From the NCBI GenBank assembly GCA_030674185.1, contig CM060307.1, positions 42,709,681-42,773,680 on the forward strand: a DNA stretch of 64,000 nt. Reading direction: 5' to 3'. Made by a program: the position numbers and the translations under genes. How positions within the stretch are numbered: the stretch's first letter is position 1; each line of letters starts with the position of its first letter. The DNA is from Monoplex corrugatus (taxonomy: Eukaryota > Mollusca > Gastropoda > Littorinimorpha > Ranellidae). Under the pieces are notes generated by a model that saw nothing but the letters and a program-made list of their open reading frames with translations, did not search any database and was not told the DNA's origin. Below, one piece after another: positions 1-11,143 of this stretch.

Positions 1-33
1 TAGGCGTTACAACCAGTAGACAGAAGGTCTGGG

Positions 34-170
34 TTAACCCTTTGAATCTTTTTCATTTTGCCTTTTCGTTTCATGGTAATGGTTTCACCCCCCTCACCTT
101 ATCTACCAGTTTCTTGCAGTAAGCTGGTGGATTAAGCTGGTGGATTGGGTGAGGGAGTGATGGGGTTTGC
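34..170. repeat. Degenerate TTAA-flanked palindromic element
   Basis: A left end TTAA-CCCTTTGA is followed by an imperfect palindrome with arms around CTCACCTTATCTACCAG and CTGGTGGATTGGGTGAGGG. A 13-bp piece of the right arm is duplicated. It belongs to the same family as the better preserved copies near 22.3, 23.7, 41.6 and 62.2 kb. No right-hand TTAA is visible, so this copy is decayed. Confidence 0.55.
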
Positions 171-418
171 CTACTAAGATTAAGAAAGATCTTAATTGAA
201 GACGTGAAGGAGACCCTGAGCCAAATTTTCATAGCTTTGCATTAGATATGAGACATACTTCCAGCTTTCCCTCTGTATTTTTCCATGATGTTTATGAACT
301 GGTGTTTTGAATTATTCTTGTTGCTGTCTGTGTCATTTGTGTAGAGCATTGTGATCTGAGTAAGTTTGTTTTTACATCAGAGTATGTTCTGAATGCTCAG
401 CGCAACTGTTTGAGTACC

Positions 419-887
419 ACCTGTGGGGATGCCGGGGGCTCTTTCAGTATAAATAGTATCCCCACCTTCTGGAAATTCTCTGCTAGAAATTTTCTCTTTT
501 CTGTCCCTATCTGTGTTTCTGCCTTGCTCCTTTGCTTTCTGTCATTTCTTCTTCTTATTTTCTGCCTGAACGGTCCATTCACCTGTATGTGTTCGATAAA
601 GTCTTATGTACTTTTTCTTAAGACTGATCATTGCGTACATGTATTAAATGCATTTTTGGCTCTAGCAAGGTGAGATATACGGAAGCAGTTTTAGGTAATT
701 TATGCCTGTTTTTATATATGTTTTGGTGTCCTTGGGTATGATTAAATTTGTATTTAGGTGTGTTTTTTAAATCCCCTGTGCAATAAATTGGACAGAGTGG
801 TCAACACCAGGGGCATATCTTTGAATTATGTGCAAGAATGCATTGATATGTGCACTTAATTTTCTTTTCTTTTTTTTTTTCCTGTTG
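419..887 (+). repeat. SINE-A copy 1 (3' truncated)
   Basis: Begins with the family head CTGTGGGGATGCCGGGGGC, then CTTTCAGTATAAATAGTATC, and runs through the shared body to the T-rich stretch before CCTGTTGA. The usual tail (GATATGGCTCT, then GGCTGGGCTTTAAAC) is absent because another repeat fragment starts at about 891. At least ten copies of this ~530 bp family lie in the window on both strands. It is called SINE-like because of its length, its tail and its lack of coding capacity; no clear tRNA head is visible. Confidence 0.7.
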
Positions 888-890
888 ATA

Positions 891-942
891 AAAATAATAA
901 AAACAGGACTAAAAACTTCCCTGCCGCCTCATCCAGTGGATA
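891..942 (-). repeat. Fragment of PLE1 3' untranslated region
   Basis: The complement matches the stretch at about 8750-8800 downstream of the PLE1 frames (core GGCGGCAGGGAAGTTTTTAG). It is a short detached piece of a Penelope-like element abutting a truncated SINE-A copy, so a further PLE1-family insertion decayed here. Confidence 0.7.
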
Positions 943-1034
943 AAAATGGTGGAAAAATAGCAGAGATGTGTTCTATTCCTTAAAGATTTATTTTAATGTG
1001 GAACTGACTAAGATGTCTGTATGTCTTCAATCAG

Positions 1035-1122
1035 ATTTATGACACTGAAACCTGGTGACATCATTTTGACTGGTACCCCTCCTGGTGTGGGAGTCTTTCG
1101 CAAGCCACCAGAATTTCTCAAG
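1035..1122 (+). CDS. FAHD2: FAHD2-like protein, penultimate coding exon
   Basis: Member of the fumarylacetoacetate hydrolase fold family (FAHD2-type), a metal-dependent hydrolase/decarboxylase-like enzyme; the exact substrate of FAHD2 proteins is not settled. The exon starts after a CAG acceptor at 1032-1034 and ends with AAG before a GTATAT donor at 1123. It reads [20 protein letters not shown] and then FRKPPEFLK. The LKPGDxILTGTPxGVG block is the characteristic C-terminal signature of this family and lies near the active-site cleft. The 5' phase leaves one base completing a codon from an upstream exon left of the window; the 3' end is phase 0. It joins the exon at 2610. No frameshift is seen. 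Assignment to FAHD2 rather than FAHD1 rests on the C-terminal sequence and is good but not certain. Confidence 0.9.
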
Positions 1123-2609
1123 GTATATGATTTGATAAACAACTTGCTTTGTGTAGAGTGTGAAGAGTGTATATCTGTTAGTACATAATGAGTACATGAC
1201 TGTACGTAAGTGGACACAAGCATGCTTTCATTTCAGGATAGGCGAGTATCTTTGTCACAACAAATCTGTTTCGTTCATTATTCCATGTATCTTGTGAATA
1301 CTGGTAGCTGCTGTTAAAGAGAATACAGATTGCACATTCATTCAAGTTTAATTGCCAGGAATATATACCAGTGGTTAATAAATTCTACCAGTTTGACAGG
1401 TACTTTTCATTGAATATTGGTGTACTGAGCATCACTCAAAACACCCATAATCTTAAAGACACTGAATTTGTCTCCTACTTTTCTCATGTAAGTGTGTCAT
1501 GGGGAAATGTTTACTTCATATGTAGTGATGCTTTTATGAGCTTTTAACTCTTGTCACAGAGCTTTCTTCAGATGTAATTTGCTGTCTTTGTGTTGGGTAC
1601 TCTAATGCCTGAACATAAACTTACATCTGCTGTCATGTAATAGAGCTGTGAATGCTTTGTGATACACTGAGCACAGTTATACCCAACTTTTTGTGTGAAT
1701 GGATCTATCTCTTCATTCGGAAAGAGAGACTATCTGACTGATTTTGAAATAGGTCTATCTCTTCATTTGAAAAGAGAGACTATCTGACTGATTTTGAAAA
1801 AGGGAACCATATTGTGAAGGCCCAGTTAGATGGCTTTCAGTAAACAAACATCTCCGCACACCCGTCGTAAATAAAGGGTTACCACCTCCATGGGTCCATG
1901 GACTTCAGGCCATACCTCCATTGGTCATTGAACTGGCTCTCATCCTCTGGACCCCCTCCCCAGGGGTCCCATTACCATTTTTGTGGTTGTTGGAGATCTT
2001 TCCCTTGGCCTAATTACCGTATGCCACCCCATTAGCCCAACCCTTACTAGGCCCCTTTCTATCCTTCTGCTCCCCTGGCTTATGGACTGGGTCTGGGTCT
2101 GGGTCTCTGCTTCCTGGGAGCCAACTTGCCCAGAGGACTTCAGTCATACTACAAACACCAGTGTCCTGTCATCCTCGGCAGCAGCTCTTTTGCAGGAAGT
2201 TTTGAAGTATCACCATTGCAGTGAAATAAGTTTAAACAAACTGTGTGAAGTTTTCTTTTCTTTTTTTTCATTATGCAGTGATTAGTTGTATGACTTCATG
2301 TGTCACACCCAATTAAGCAACATGTGTGATTATAAAACCCAAAACAAAAATGGAACAGGTGCCATACTAGTAGTAGAAATTCCCACCTAAACATGAAGAC
2401 TTACATTGTTGAATAGTGTCCATTGAACACATTCAAAATGTCAAAGCTGGATGCATTGTCTTGCATGAAACATACTGCATATCACCATTTAAAAGAACAA
2501 ACAAACAAAAAACACATACTGCTTCACAAGATTCAGTTAAATTGGTTAATGTGAAATGGTTTGATTTTGACTGATGTAGTAACTGGTTGCTGTGTCTGTG
2601 TGATTACAG
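1123..2609 (+). other. Intron between the last two FAHD2-like coding exons
   Basis: GT at 1123 and AG at 2608-2609, 1487 bp. It contains a 50-bp tandem duplication at 1701-1800 (units sharing TCTATCTCTTCATT and GAGAGACTATCTGACTGA) and otherwise no recognisable coding sequence. The open stretch at 1983-2285 has no coding look and is ignored. Confidence 0.8.
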
Positions 2610-2672
2610 GAGGGAGACGTTGTGGAGGTAGGCATTGAAGGTATAGGCAACATTACCAACAAAGTGGTGTGA
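2610..2672 (+). CDS. FAHD2: FAHD2-like protein, last coding exon with stop
   Basis: Follows a TGATTACAG acceptor and reads EGDVVEVGIEGIGNITNKVV, then TGA at 2670-2672. This is the typical carboxy terminus of the FAHD family (GDxVEVEIEGIGxLxNxV). Phase 0 joins it exactly to the exon ending at 1122, giving a continuous FLK-EGDVVEV. The gene therefore ends here, and its earlier exons lie left of the window. I found no canonical AATAAA close downstream; the first I see on this strand is at about 4803, so the 3' UTR is either long or uses a variant signal. Confidence 0.9.
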   Translation, partial: EGDVVEVGIEGIGNITNKVV

Positions 2673-2981
2673 TTTTACCATGGACCCGGCTAGCCAACCT
2701 TTCATGGATGGCACTATATTCCTTGCAGTGGCTGCCTCTCAACCACATTCTTTTTTTGGTTTGTGCTATATAATTTTGTATTTCTGTCTTCTTTTCTTAC
2801 AAAGGGAGGTGGAAGGGGATGGAGACAGTCATATTAGCTTTTGTGTTTTTGTGAGTGAGACTGAAATGTAGGGTGTATGTCTCCTTCAGTGTGTAGTGTT
2901 TAGTTATAATGTGAAGGTCCATGCCAAAAGGTTAAAAATAGGCAACGATTTCTCTGACAGCCTCTGTGTGTGTGGGGGTTG

Positions 2982-2984
<3 letters not shown>
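2673..2984 (+). other. Presumed FAHD2-like 3' UTR, no other feature
   Basis: Directly follows the FAHD2-like stop codon. No repeat family or coding pattern recognised. Confidence 0.4.
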
Positions 2985-3026
<42 letters not shown>

Positions 3027-3028
3027 GT

Positions 3029-3074
<46 letters not shown>

Positions 3075-3080
3075 TGTGTT
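2985..3080. repeat. (TG)n microsatellite
   Basis: Almost uninterrupted TG dinucleotides with a few TTG and TATG interruptions. Open frames on either strand here are Cys-Val or Thr-His repeats and are not genes. Confidence 0.97.
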
Positions 3081-3854
3081 AAAACTATTTTTGAATGAAA
3101 TTTTCTCCCCATTTGGTCATGATCGTCATGTTGGGCATAGCAAGAACTGCCGTATGTTTGAATTGGTATGGCCCAAGTTTAAGGTAGCAGTAAACAGAGA
3201 AACAAAAATGAGCATAAGTTATTATCTATGCATCAGTGTCCAATTTGAAAAGTGAATCTGATAGTTTCAAAATTCCGTTGGAAAGCTCACAGTTGTAGAA
3301 AAAAGTATCTGTAATGCAGATTTTTACTATGCCATGAAGTTTACGTGACTGATTGGTTGGTTGGTTGCTTTTTGATTGATTTAATGTTGCCGGTGTTGTG
3401 GATCAGAGTCTGAAGTTCGATTCAAGCTCCCAGCTTTAAAAATAGCCAGTTTGCTTACCACTTATCACTGTAGTGGTGACTGCTTTGTCTTTGATATACA
3501 TGTATAGTGTTCTCTCTTAGCCCTTCCATTTTAAGACACCACTCAGGCACATATTTGTACACACTGCCAGACCGTTGCTGGCATAGTTGGATAGAGTGCA
3601 TTGAAAATGTCTAATTGTGTTGGATTTTTGTGGAACAAATAGCCGATTAACTTTGATCCAATTACGCAGAGTTGGTGATTTGAGATGAAACTTTTGTTTT
3701 GCAGTTGAGCAGTGCTCTACTTAACTCCCTGTTGTCTGGGGTTGAAGGTTGCTTTGAGGCCTCTTGAGGTGGCCTAGAATGGTAGCAGTTGCATCACTAG
3801 TTCCTTTTTTCAATCTGTACCACTCTCTGTTCCTTTCGTCACAAGGCTTTTTAC

Positions 3855-4050
3855 TGGTGCGCATAGTCGAGAGGGTAAAACGTTGGACTTCCAGTCGGAA
3901 GATCTGGGTTTGATTTTACCTGGATCCGTTGTGTCTGGTGGATAAAGGTTGGAGATTTTTTTCGATCTCCCAGATTAACATGCAAACTCCCTTTGTGAGT
4001 ACAAGCACACAGAACATAAACATACATTGAAAGATGTAAGTCATGTCAAT
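3855..4050 (+). repeat. SINE-B, tRNA-derived 5' part
   Basis: The head looks like a degraded tRNA promoter: CGCATAGTCGAGAGGG resembles box A and GGGTTTGATTTTA resembles box B. It is followed by GGATAAAGGTTGGAGA and GATCTCCCAG, a block I recognise as common in gastropod SINEs. Related pieces flank the P element at 28.9-29.06 and 33.68 kb. Confidence 0.6.
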
Positions 4051-4414
4051 GTCTGGAGGCTAATAGAAATACGTTTTTAAGGACAATTTCACCATTTGTG
4101 TTTACTTTTTGTTGTTGTTGCTATGATGATGATGATAATCGATTGATAATCTTGATGCTGTAGAGTTGTGGACTGAGAGTGTATGACAGGGTTGTAGTCT
4201 TTGCTTACTCTCATATCAACCGTGCCTAAGAAAGATAGACTTCTGCAGTGTTGGTCAGGAGATTCGAGCAATGATGCATCAGTGAAGTGGATGAGACTAG
4301 ACTGTGTGGTCCTAGTCTTCCAAGCAAGCCCATGGCTTGTTCATTTGTTGGTCGGTACAGGTGGGGCCAAGAAATCTCACAATCATTTTGACTGAACTGA
4401 TGGAGTTTTAATGA

Positions 4415-4530
4415 CTAATGGAAACATGAAAACACCGAGCTTGCACACCCAGCAAAGATGAAGTATGCGGACTGTGCAGCAGTGCACTGCCAGTACAATG
4501 TGGGCAAAACAACAAGTTTACACATATCTG
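4415..4530 (+). repeat. SINE-B 3'-half-like dispersed repeat
   Basis: Contains GGAAACATGAAAACACC, then AGTATGCGGACTGTGCAGCA. Related stretches occur at 18455-18540 (-), 28040-28170 (-) and 63612-63720 (+). Joining this block to the tRNA-type head of SINE-B is an inference from remembered gastropod repeats. Confidence 0.5.
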
Positions 4531-4802
4531 AGAGAAATCAGAAAATACAAAACAAAAAACAAAAACAAAACAAAAAACAAACAAACAAAAATACCACCAC
4601 CGAATTCCTTTTGTAACCTGATTCCTGGTTACTTACTTTTTTACAGTCATTCTTTTCATTTAAGACATTGGAAGACATTTTTGATTGACCTGTTACATGA
4701 GATGTTTATTCACCTTACTTGGATATGTGTGTGTATGAAAAATTATGAAACCTTTACTGTATGTTAAAGATCCATGTATCCTTACCAGTTACCATGTAGT
4801 GG

Positions 4803-4808
4803 AATAAA
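4803..4808 (+). promoter_or_regulatory. Possible polyadenylation signal AATAAA
   Basis: First canonical AATAAA I find on the + strand downstream of the FAHD2-like stop, 2.1 kb away. The distance and the intervening SINE make its use uncertain. Confidence 0.2.
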
Positions 4809-5154
4809 TTATGTGCTATATTGATAGAACTCGAAAAGATTTCAGTTGAATGCTTGATCTATTTTTTGGGGAGTTTGTTGATATCAGTGTCTGCTCATCT
4901 TATGAACACAGCCCAGAACAGCTGCCTCACAAACATCAAATAGTATGGCTTGTTTTCAAGATGATTATGATGAAAAAAGTTCTCTAAAGTGGGAAGTATC
5001 ATTTCACCAATTTTCCACTCACTCATGTATGTGCTGAAGTTGTCAAAATGAAAACAGTTTTTGCTTTTTAATCTGGTATTTTGGCAGAAAGGAAATGAAT
5101 AAAAGAATGAATTGATCAGGAAAAGGCGAGAGAGCACATGCACAACATATGCAC

Positions 5155-5272
5155 AAACACACACACACACAGTACACATGCACACACACAAACACACACA
5201 CACACACACATACACACTCACACAGTACACATGCACACATACACACACACACACACATTGCACACACAAGTA
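5155..5272. repeat. (CA)n-rich microsatellite
   Basis: Interrupted CA repeat with recurrent AGTACACATGCACACA segments, giving an imperfect ~60-bp periodicity. Confidence 0.95.
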
Positions 5273-6195
5273 CAAAAGAAGCCTTACTTATAGTTATCCC
5301 TTCACCATTTTAATAAAATCTATTCCAAAATTTGTGGACATCAACATAAACAAACTGAATAAATGGCACAAAATGTCTATTAAACATTGTTGAATGAATG
5401 CATAAATGATAGATATAAGATAAAAGTATCTGACTACATAATCGTCACAGCAACATCAGATCATTTGAAAAATCTGTTAATGCTAGAATGGCTTCATACC
5501 TGAAATGTGACAACTCCTGAATTTTTCCTTTTTCTTTTTTTCTTTTTTGGTGATACATGATAAATTTGTGTCAAAATATATATGATAACATGGCAAGCAT
5601 TCAAATACTGACTTGGCATCACATTTTACACTGCTTATTATAAAGCTGTTATTTTTAGATATGACAGTAACACAATAACTTTCAAGAAAGAACCCTCAAC
5701 TTTGTGAAAACGAATGTTTTGACCATAGTATGACAATATTTAAACAACAACAAAGAAAAGGAACCGCCAAAAAGTATGCAAACTACAATACTGTTCTTGT
5801 CTCTTCGTTAGATCCCCACAGCCGTTTTTTTTAATCCCTTTGTGTTCTTTGAAAAATATGTTTCCCTGCCATTTAATAGTCAGTTTTATGATCATTGTAA
5901 CATGGAATGGCATTTAGTTTTTCGTCCGCGATTTATTTGAATTCTGTTCTGTAAAAGATATGCGCCTAGTCTTTGCAAGTTAGTAAGGTTTATAAAGCAA
6001 GTGCAGGTATTTGATACAAACATTGTACTGGTAATAATTCAACAGACATTACTTCCTGATCATGCCGTTTCAAACAGACATGTATATTCAGAAAAGTTTG
6101 TCAAGAACGAATTCTTATCAGCTCATTTAAAGTGAATTTTGTTGTTGTAGCAGTCTTGTATTTTCTTTTAAAACTTTTAAAGACAAAAAAAAAAG
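5273..6195. other. AT-rich spacer
   Basis: No gene, repeat family or convincing splice-flanked coding segment seen between the microsatellite and PLE1. Confidence 0.6.
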
Positions 6196-6201
6196 AAAAA
6201 A

Positions 6202-7929
6202 TTGACCAACTTGAACAAGACTGCAAACCCGTCTGCACCGTTCTTGACACCTATCAGCAACCCAGCCCCCTCTCCACCTTCCTCTAGCTCTGCACGTCAC
6301 CCCCTTGTACATTGCATTCCTTCAAACTTACCACTCTCTGAGGCGGAAGTGTCAGCCCTTTCAAAGGGCCTCAAATTTGTCCCTTTAAAACCATCCGCCA
6401 GTAAATACCAAACTATCAATAGCTGCCAACGATTTTTTAGATCCCTACGTTGGATGGCAGTACTGGGACATCCTCCCAAACAAAAATTGAATCCTGATGC
6501 TGACTTATTCACAAAACTTTTCCATAAGCCTTCTCATCGGGAACCTCCCCGCAACACCTTTCCCGAAGTTGAACATTACATCAACAAATGCCACCAAGAA
6601 ATAGACTGTCTCAACATGCGACCCAAGAAACATTCCAACATCTCCAAAGAAGAAAGGGACGCACTACACTCCCTCAAAAACAGAGACGACATTGTCATCA
6701 AACCAGCAGACAAGGGGGGTGCAATTGTAGTCTGGGACAGACATCTGTATATCAAGGAAGCCCAGAAACAACTCCACCATCACGCCTTCTACAAAAAGTT
6801 GGACCAACCTGCCCACATGACCAATCATGCCAAGATATCCAAACTTATCAACAATCTCATAACCTCTAAGCAGCTGCCCCCCACTGCCAGACTACTCATC
6901 AAACAACTTCCAGTCCAATCACTTTTTTATTTACTTCCCAAAATACATAAAGCCAACAATCCTGGCCGTCCTATCGTGTCAGCTTGCAACTGCCCCACTG
7001 AAAACATTTCTCAGTTTCTTGACCACATTTTGCAACCTATAGTCCAGGCTTTGCCTACCTTCATCAAAGACACTAACCATACATTGGATCTGATTCAAAT
7101 ATTAAATGAAGACCACACCTTCAAACCCCAATACCTGTTCACTTTGGATGTGACCTCTCTGTACACCAGCATACCCCACTCCGACGGGTTAAAAGCTCTC
7201 CAACATTTTCTGGACAAACGACGTGACCAAACATTGTCCACTTCAACCCTTGTCCGACTTGCCGAACTGGTTCTCACCATGAACACATTTTCGTTCGGAG
7301 ATGAGACGTTCTGGCAAGTTAGCGGAGTCGCCATGGGTACTAAGATGGGCCCCAGCTATGCCTGCTTATTCATGGGATATTTGGAGGAACATATCCTACA
7401 ACAATACAAGAAACCCAAACCTGAATTATACAAAAGATACATAGACGATTGCATTGGCATGACATCCCTCGATCATGACCAACTTTTACAATTCATCCAC
7501 TACGTTCAAACGTTTCACCCATCCATCAAGTTCACATATGAAATTTCAAACACATCCATAAGCTTCCTGGATATCGAAGTTTCCCTTCAATCTGAACAAC
7601 TAGTCACTACAGTCCACTACAAACCTACAGATTCACATTCCTACCTGGACTACCAATCATCTCACACTTCCAACACCAGAAACAGCATTCCCTACTCGCA
7701 GTTCTTGAGACTACGACGCCTCTGCTCAGACGAAGACAATTTTCAGGACAAAGCAGTTGAAATGACTAGATTTTTCCTGCGCAGACATTACCCACCCGAG
7801 GTCATCAATGAAGCCCGGAAAAAAGTCAGCTCTGTCTCTCGGCCAAATGCCCTCCATTCAAAGCCCAAAGCTGTCACAGAGGATCGGCCAGTCCTCAGTC
7901 TAGTTTACCACCCGTCGTGCACCTCATAA
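6202..7929 (+). CDS. PLE1 reverse transcriptase (5' incomplete)
   Basis: RNA-dependent DNA polymerase of the Penelope class, which is related to telomerase RT and copies element RNA at a target cleaved by the linked endonuclease. About 575 codons are open; the frame begins without ATG and is probably missing its true amino end. Counting from 6202, RT motif A is LDVTSLYTSIP near residue 316 (first Asp), motif B is GVAMGTKMGPS from residue 375, and the catalytic box is YIDD from residue 413. The upstream SKGLKFVP and KPADKGGAIVV blocks are typical of Penelope-type amino-terminal regions. The frame stops at TCATAA in 7924-7929, a few codons before the expected linker to the endonuclease, and the continuation lies one frame over. 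A single-base deletion is the simplest explanation. Confidence 0.92.
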   Translation: MTNLNKTANPSAPFLTPISNPAPSPPSSSSARHPLVHCIPSNLPLSEAEVSALSKGLKFVPLKPSASKYQTINSCQRFFRSLRWMAVLGHPPKQKLNPDADLFTKLFHKPSHREPPRNTFPEVEHYINKCHQEIDCLNMRPKKHSNISKEERDALHSLKNRDDIVIKPADKGGAIVVWDRHLYIKEAQKQLHHHAFYKKLDQPAHMTNHAKISKLINNLITSKQLPPTARLLIKQLPVQSLFYLLPKIHKANNPGRPIVSACNCPTENISQFLDHILQPIVQALPTFIKDTNHTLDLIQILNEDHTFKPQYLFTLDVTSLYTSIPHSDGLKALQHFLDKRRDQTLSTSTLVRLAELVLTMNTFSFGDETFWQVSGVAMGTKMGPSYACLFMGYLEEHILQQYKKPKPELYKRYIDDCIGMTSLDHDQLLQFIHYVQTFHPSIKFTYEISNTSISFLDIEVSLQSEQLVTTVHYKPTDSHSYLDYQSSHTSNTRNSIPYSQFLRLRRLCSDEDNFQDKAVEMTRFFLRRHYPPEVINEARKKVSSVSRPNALHSKPKAVTEDRPVLSLVYHPSCTS

Positions 7930-8492
7930 AAAGGATCATCTTGTCCAACTGGAACATTTTGCGATCCAGTCCCACTACAGGTGAAACCTTTGACAAGCGC
8001 CCTTTGCTCGTCTACAAGAGAGACACCAATCTCCGCGACTTGCTGGTGCATTCGAATCTCAGCAAACCAGTCAGCCAACCTCCAGGAACCTCTCCATGCA
8101 ACAAACCTAAATGCAAGACTTGTCCTTTCTTGTGCTCAGCCACCACAGTCAAAGGCCCCAAATCTCATATGAGAATTACAAAACATTTCAACTGTCAAAC
8201 TTATAACATTGTCTACTTGATCAGCTGCTCTAAATGTTCCCAATTGTATATTGGTGAAACTGGACGCACTCTTGACACACGTTTCAAGGAACACTTGGCT
8301 GATATCCGCCACCAAAGGGATAAAACTATCCCCAATCACTTCAACCAATCAGACCACTCAATCAATGACATCCGAGTGAAAGGTCTGTGGCTTCTACACA
8401 ATAACAGCACCATAGACAGGAAAGACAGAGAATCCCACCTCATAAATAAACTTGGAACACGCAAACCACATGGTCTTAACGACAAACCATGA
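7917..8492 (+). CDS. PLE1 GIY-YIG endonuclease domain
   Basis: Carboxy-terminal part of the PLE1 polyprotein, displaced by one frame from the RT. It begins LIKRIILSNWNIL, the usual linker between RT and endonuclease. A cysteine-rich stretch CNKPKCKTC (residues 61-69) precedes the nuclease core: NIVY at 97-100 and YIGE at 111-114, then R at 117 and KEH. These are the GIY and YIG motifs with their downstream Arg and Glu region. The domain ends at a TGA at 8490-8492. It overlaps the RT frame by 13 bp, which reflects the frameshift rather than a designed overlap. A programmed -1 frameshift is possible but no slippery heptamer with a structured downstream element was evident. Confidence 0.9.
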   Translation: MHLIKRIILSNWNILRSSPTTGETFDKRPLLVYKRDTNLRDLLVHSNLSKPVSQPPGTSPCNKPKCKTCPFLCSATTVKGPKSHMRITKHFNCQTYNIVYLISCSKCSQLYIGETGRTLDTRFKEHLADIRHQRDKTIPNHFNQSDHSINDIRVKGLWLLHNNSTIDRKDRESHLINKLGTRKPHGLNDKP

Positions 8493-8940
8493 GTAACAAA
8501 ATTCAGACATGCCGTTTCATGTCTCTTCCTGTTCCCACGCCTACCAGATTCTTGGCACCGGGCACAATCTACTCCCTTATCTCTTGGCTCTTGCCCTGTG
8601 CCTTCTTCAGAACAGGGCTATACCGATATAGCATGGCCACTTCTCAAAATTGCAGAACTTATCTCACTTCCCTTTTGACATCACAGTTGCCTCCCCTCTC
8701 CCCTTTTCTTACTACTGCTCATGATGACATGGGCATTCCATCTCTTACCCACTGGACGAGGCGGCAGGGAAGTTTTTAGTCCCGTTTTTATTATCCATTG
8801 TTTGGTGTCTGTGATTTGTCTGTGACCGTGCGTTCGCGCTTGACAAAGGCTAGTTGGCCGAAAATTTGCGCTTGTTTTGTTTTGTGTTGTCTTGTTGGAG
8901 ATGCGCTTACATTGATTTTCTTGTTCTTCTGGTTTTTTAA
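8493..8940 (+). other. PLE1 3' untranslated/terminal region
   Basis: Non-coding tail shared nearly base for base with 37421-37835. It contains GCTATACCGATATAGC (8619-8634), a short palindrome just before ATGGCC. The same junction, TATAGCATGGCC, is where the inverted copy at 37 kb appears to start coding, so this segment probably acts as a pseudo-LTR that serves both as 3' end and as leader. Confidence 0.65.
8833..8873 (+). ncRNA. Hammerhead-like ribozyme motif of PLE1 (degenerate)
   Basis: GCGC (8836-8839), then TTGACAAAGGC, a loop, then GGCCGAAAA, and a closing GCGC (8868-8871). The GACAA / GGC-GCC / GAAA arrangement resembles the hammerhead core CUGANGA / stem II / GAAA known from Penelope-like elements (reported by Cervera and de la Peña), but the first box departs from consensus. 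Self-cleavage is doubtful for this copy. Confidence 0.5.
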
Positions 8941-11143
8941 AACTTTGTTTTCAGATTACATTTTTGTATGCATGGCCCATTTGGAATGATGTGTGAGGGT
9001 TGCAATTCAGGATGGTTTGATAAATATTGTGGCAGTATCTCTTCTGCAAGGCAAAACAGATTCATCGTTTTATTTTCCAATTATGTGAGACTCTTGCTTG
9101 TCAGTCTGCTTTACTGCGTGGATGATAGTCGAATGTTTTCACGTCTTGTTGAAAAGATAAAGAGGATTTTGATATTGATTTAGGTGTCCAAGAGATAAAA
9201 ATATATCAGTGTTGATATAAACTGGTGATTGTCACTATAGTAGGAAATGGTGATTGTTACTTTGCTTATGAATATCTATATCATTATAATAAAGGTGTTG
9301 CAAAAAGAGGTATGTGTTACATTTAAGTTAATATGTGGCATGATGTACTATGAGAGTATGTGTGTGCGAGATGAAATTGCATGGCTGTATACAAACTTAT
9401 GAACTTCAGAGGTGTGTGTCTGTGTTTGTGTGTGTCTCTTTGTGTGTACATGTGTTGTTATGTAAGTGTGTTCAAATAAGTTGCAGAACCAAGGATATGC
9501 TGTTACATACTCGTTATGTTAAACCTGGAAATAATTGTATCGGTTTAACCGATTTTCGGCGTATCTAGTGTTTGTAGTGCAACTCCGTTTTTGTCTGTGT
9601 GAAATAATAGGGGTGGAGGGCTGGGAATAATGGAAGACAGATACACACGGATTGTATTAACATAGCAGACAGCAACCATACAATGTAAAACCCACAATAA
9701 AGTGAAAAAAAATCTAACATAATATTTTTCAGCTGTGAAAATGACTGATGAAATAGGTATGTGCAAATGTACCGATACTTGTTTTATGAATTCTCATAGC
9801 TTGGATAGTTAATGGTTAGTGCTTGTTTGTCAAAATAGCTCCCAAAGTGGTACAACTATTTTGTTTGGGGAGATGGGGACTGCCTTGCTGTTTCAACTTG
9901 AACATTTTTTCCAACTTAAGGTATCCGAATGCATTTCTGTTGTGAATGAAATATTTTTCTGTTGCTCTTTGCAAAAATGTTCTTCAAGCCAGGGTCATGT
10001 TTATGTCACTTGACAGAAGCATATTCCTGGCATGAAGCTAAAAGTAAATATCCTGGATAAGACACAGCAAGAAATGTCTCACTCTACTTTGATTTGAAAT
10101 TTGTTCGAGCCAACAAAGATATGACAGAATCCTTGAGCCTTTTCAAAAGCTATGTGTTGAAATACATGGAAAGGATGGCAGAAGTGATAATGATTCTGTA
10201 TCAAACACCGAGCTGAGACCATTAGACTGATTGGCACATAATATAGGCAGTCCATAAACAAATAAGCAGAACGAAATTGCTAAAATGCCAGTTTGGGGAA
10301 AAAACAATAGAGTTGTAGTTGTAAAGAAAGGAAAAGATTTAAAAGGATGGCTAAAACTACAGTTGACTGTGCACTGTAGATGATAACTGGTCTCTCTTTT
10401 TGTTTTGTTTTTTGCTTCCTTATAAGTTATACTTGGTTACGGAAATCAAACTAATCCGAAGTATGGCATAAACGCTCATCATCATGCACTTGTTTTCTTT
10501 GTGGTAACATTGAATCCCCAGTCATATGGCTAAGTTACATGGTGCACTTATGACAGTGTATTTGTCGTAACAGGACCTTGTTGGATCCTTACAGAAACAG
10601 TAAATCCCATTCTAAATGATAACAGTAAAATCTGAAAGGTGATTGTATAAACAAGGAAGTAAAAGTTTTAAAGAAAGGAGAGGATTTTAAAGGAAGATGT
10701 TTTGTTCAGCATAGTTTTTAATAAAATGTTACAGAGCATGGATAACTATGTTCGGCATAGTTGTTAATGAATATAATAGAGCATGCAACATAGTGAGAGG
10801 GAGAGCACTCACGAAACATTTAACAAGAAATGAGAAATTAAAAAAGAAATCCATAGAAACAAGACAGAGTGGTGACCATATGTCTTCTTTCAGTAATACA
10901 GGCCTGAATGTCTTTGTTCAGAAAATATCTAGACATGGCAAGCTCTAGGAACAGGTATGAACACTGCATGCCTGTCTTTAATCCTGAAAGTCTTGCACAC
11001 ACCTTCCTTCCTCTGCACAAAAATTTATTGCTGAAAACATTCGTTGAAATTACCGATTATAACAAATGATATAGAGTAAGCGAATAATGACAGAATATTG
11101 ATTGGGAAATGAACATGTGGAAACGACAACATAAACCGATGTC
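8941..11143. other. Non-coding spacer
   Basis: No exon, known repeat or RNA gene recognised. A weak internal duplication is present near 10695-10790 (two GCATAGTT...TTAATGAATATAATAGAGCATG-like segments). Confidence 0.55.

Larger units (their letters stand above)
6196..8940 (+). mobile_element. Penelope-like element PLE1 (5' incomplete, frameshifted)
   Basis: A retroelement with a Penelope-type reverse transcriptase (6202-7929), a GIY-YIG endonuclease (7917-8492) in another frame and a ~450 bp 3' untranslated region ending in a hammerhead-like motif. The 3' limit is set by loss of similarity to a second copy of the same 3' end at 37421-37835; both copies agree up to CTTGTTCTTCTGGTTT. The 5' end is unclear: the frame opens just after an A-rich run and no terminal repeat was found upstream, so 5' truncation is likely. 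Confidence 0.9.

Noticed and set aside
2896..3255. Cys-Val and His-Thr repeat frames over TG/CA tracts here and at 5043, 11025, 28159, 57874, 60166, 60867, 61440 and 62381
   Set aside because: Microsatellite translations with no protein-like flanks.
3389..3470. tRNA-like sequence with GAAGTTCGATTCAAGC resembling a box B
   Set aside because: No acceptor stem or box A pairing; at best a SINE relic, not a tRNA gene. I found no intact tRNA or rRNA gene in the window.
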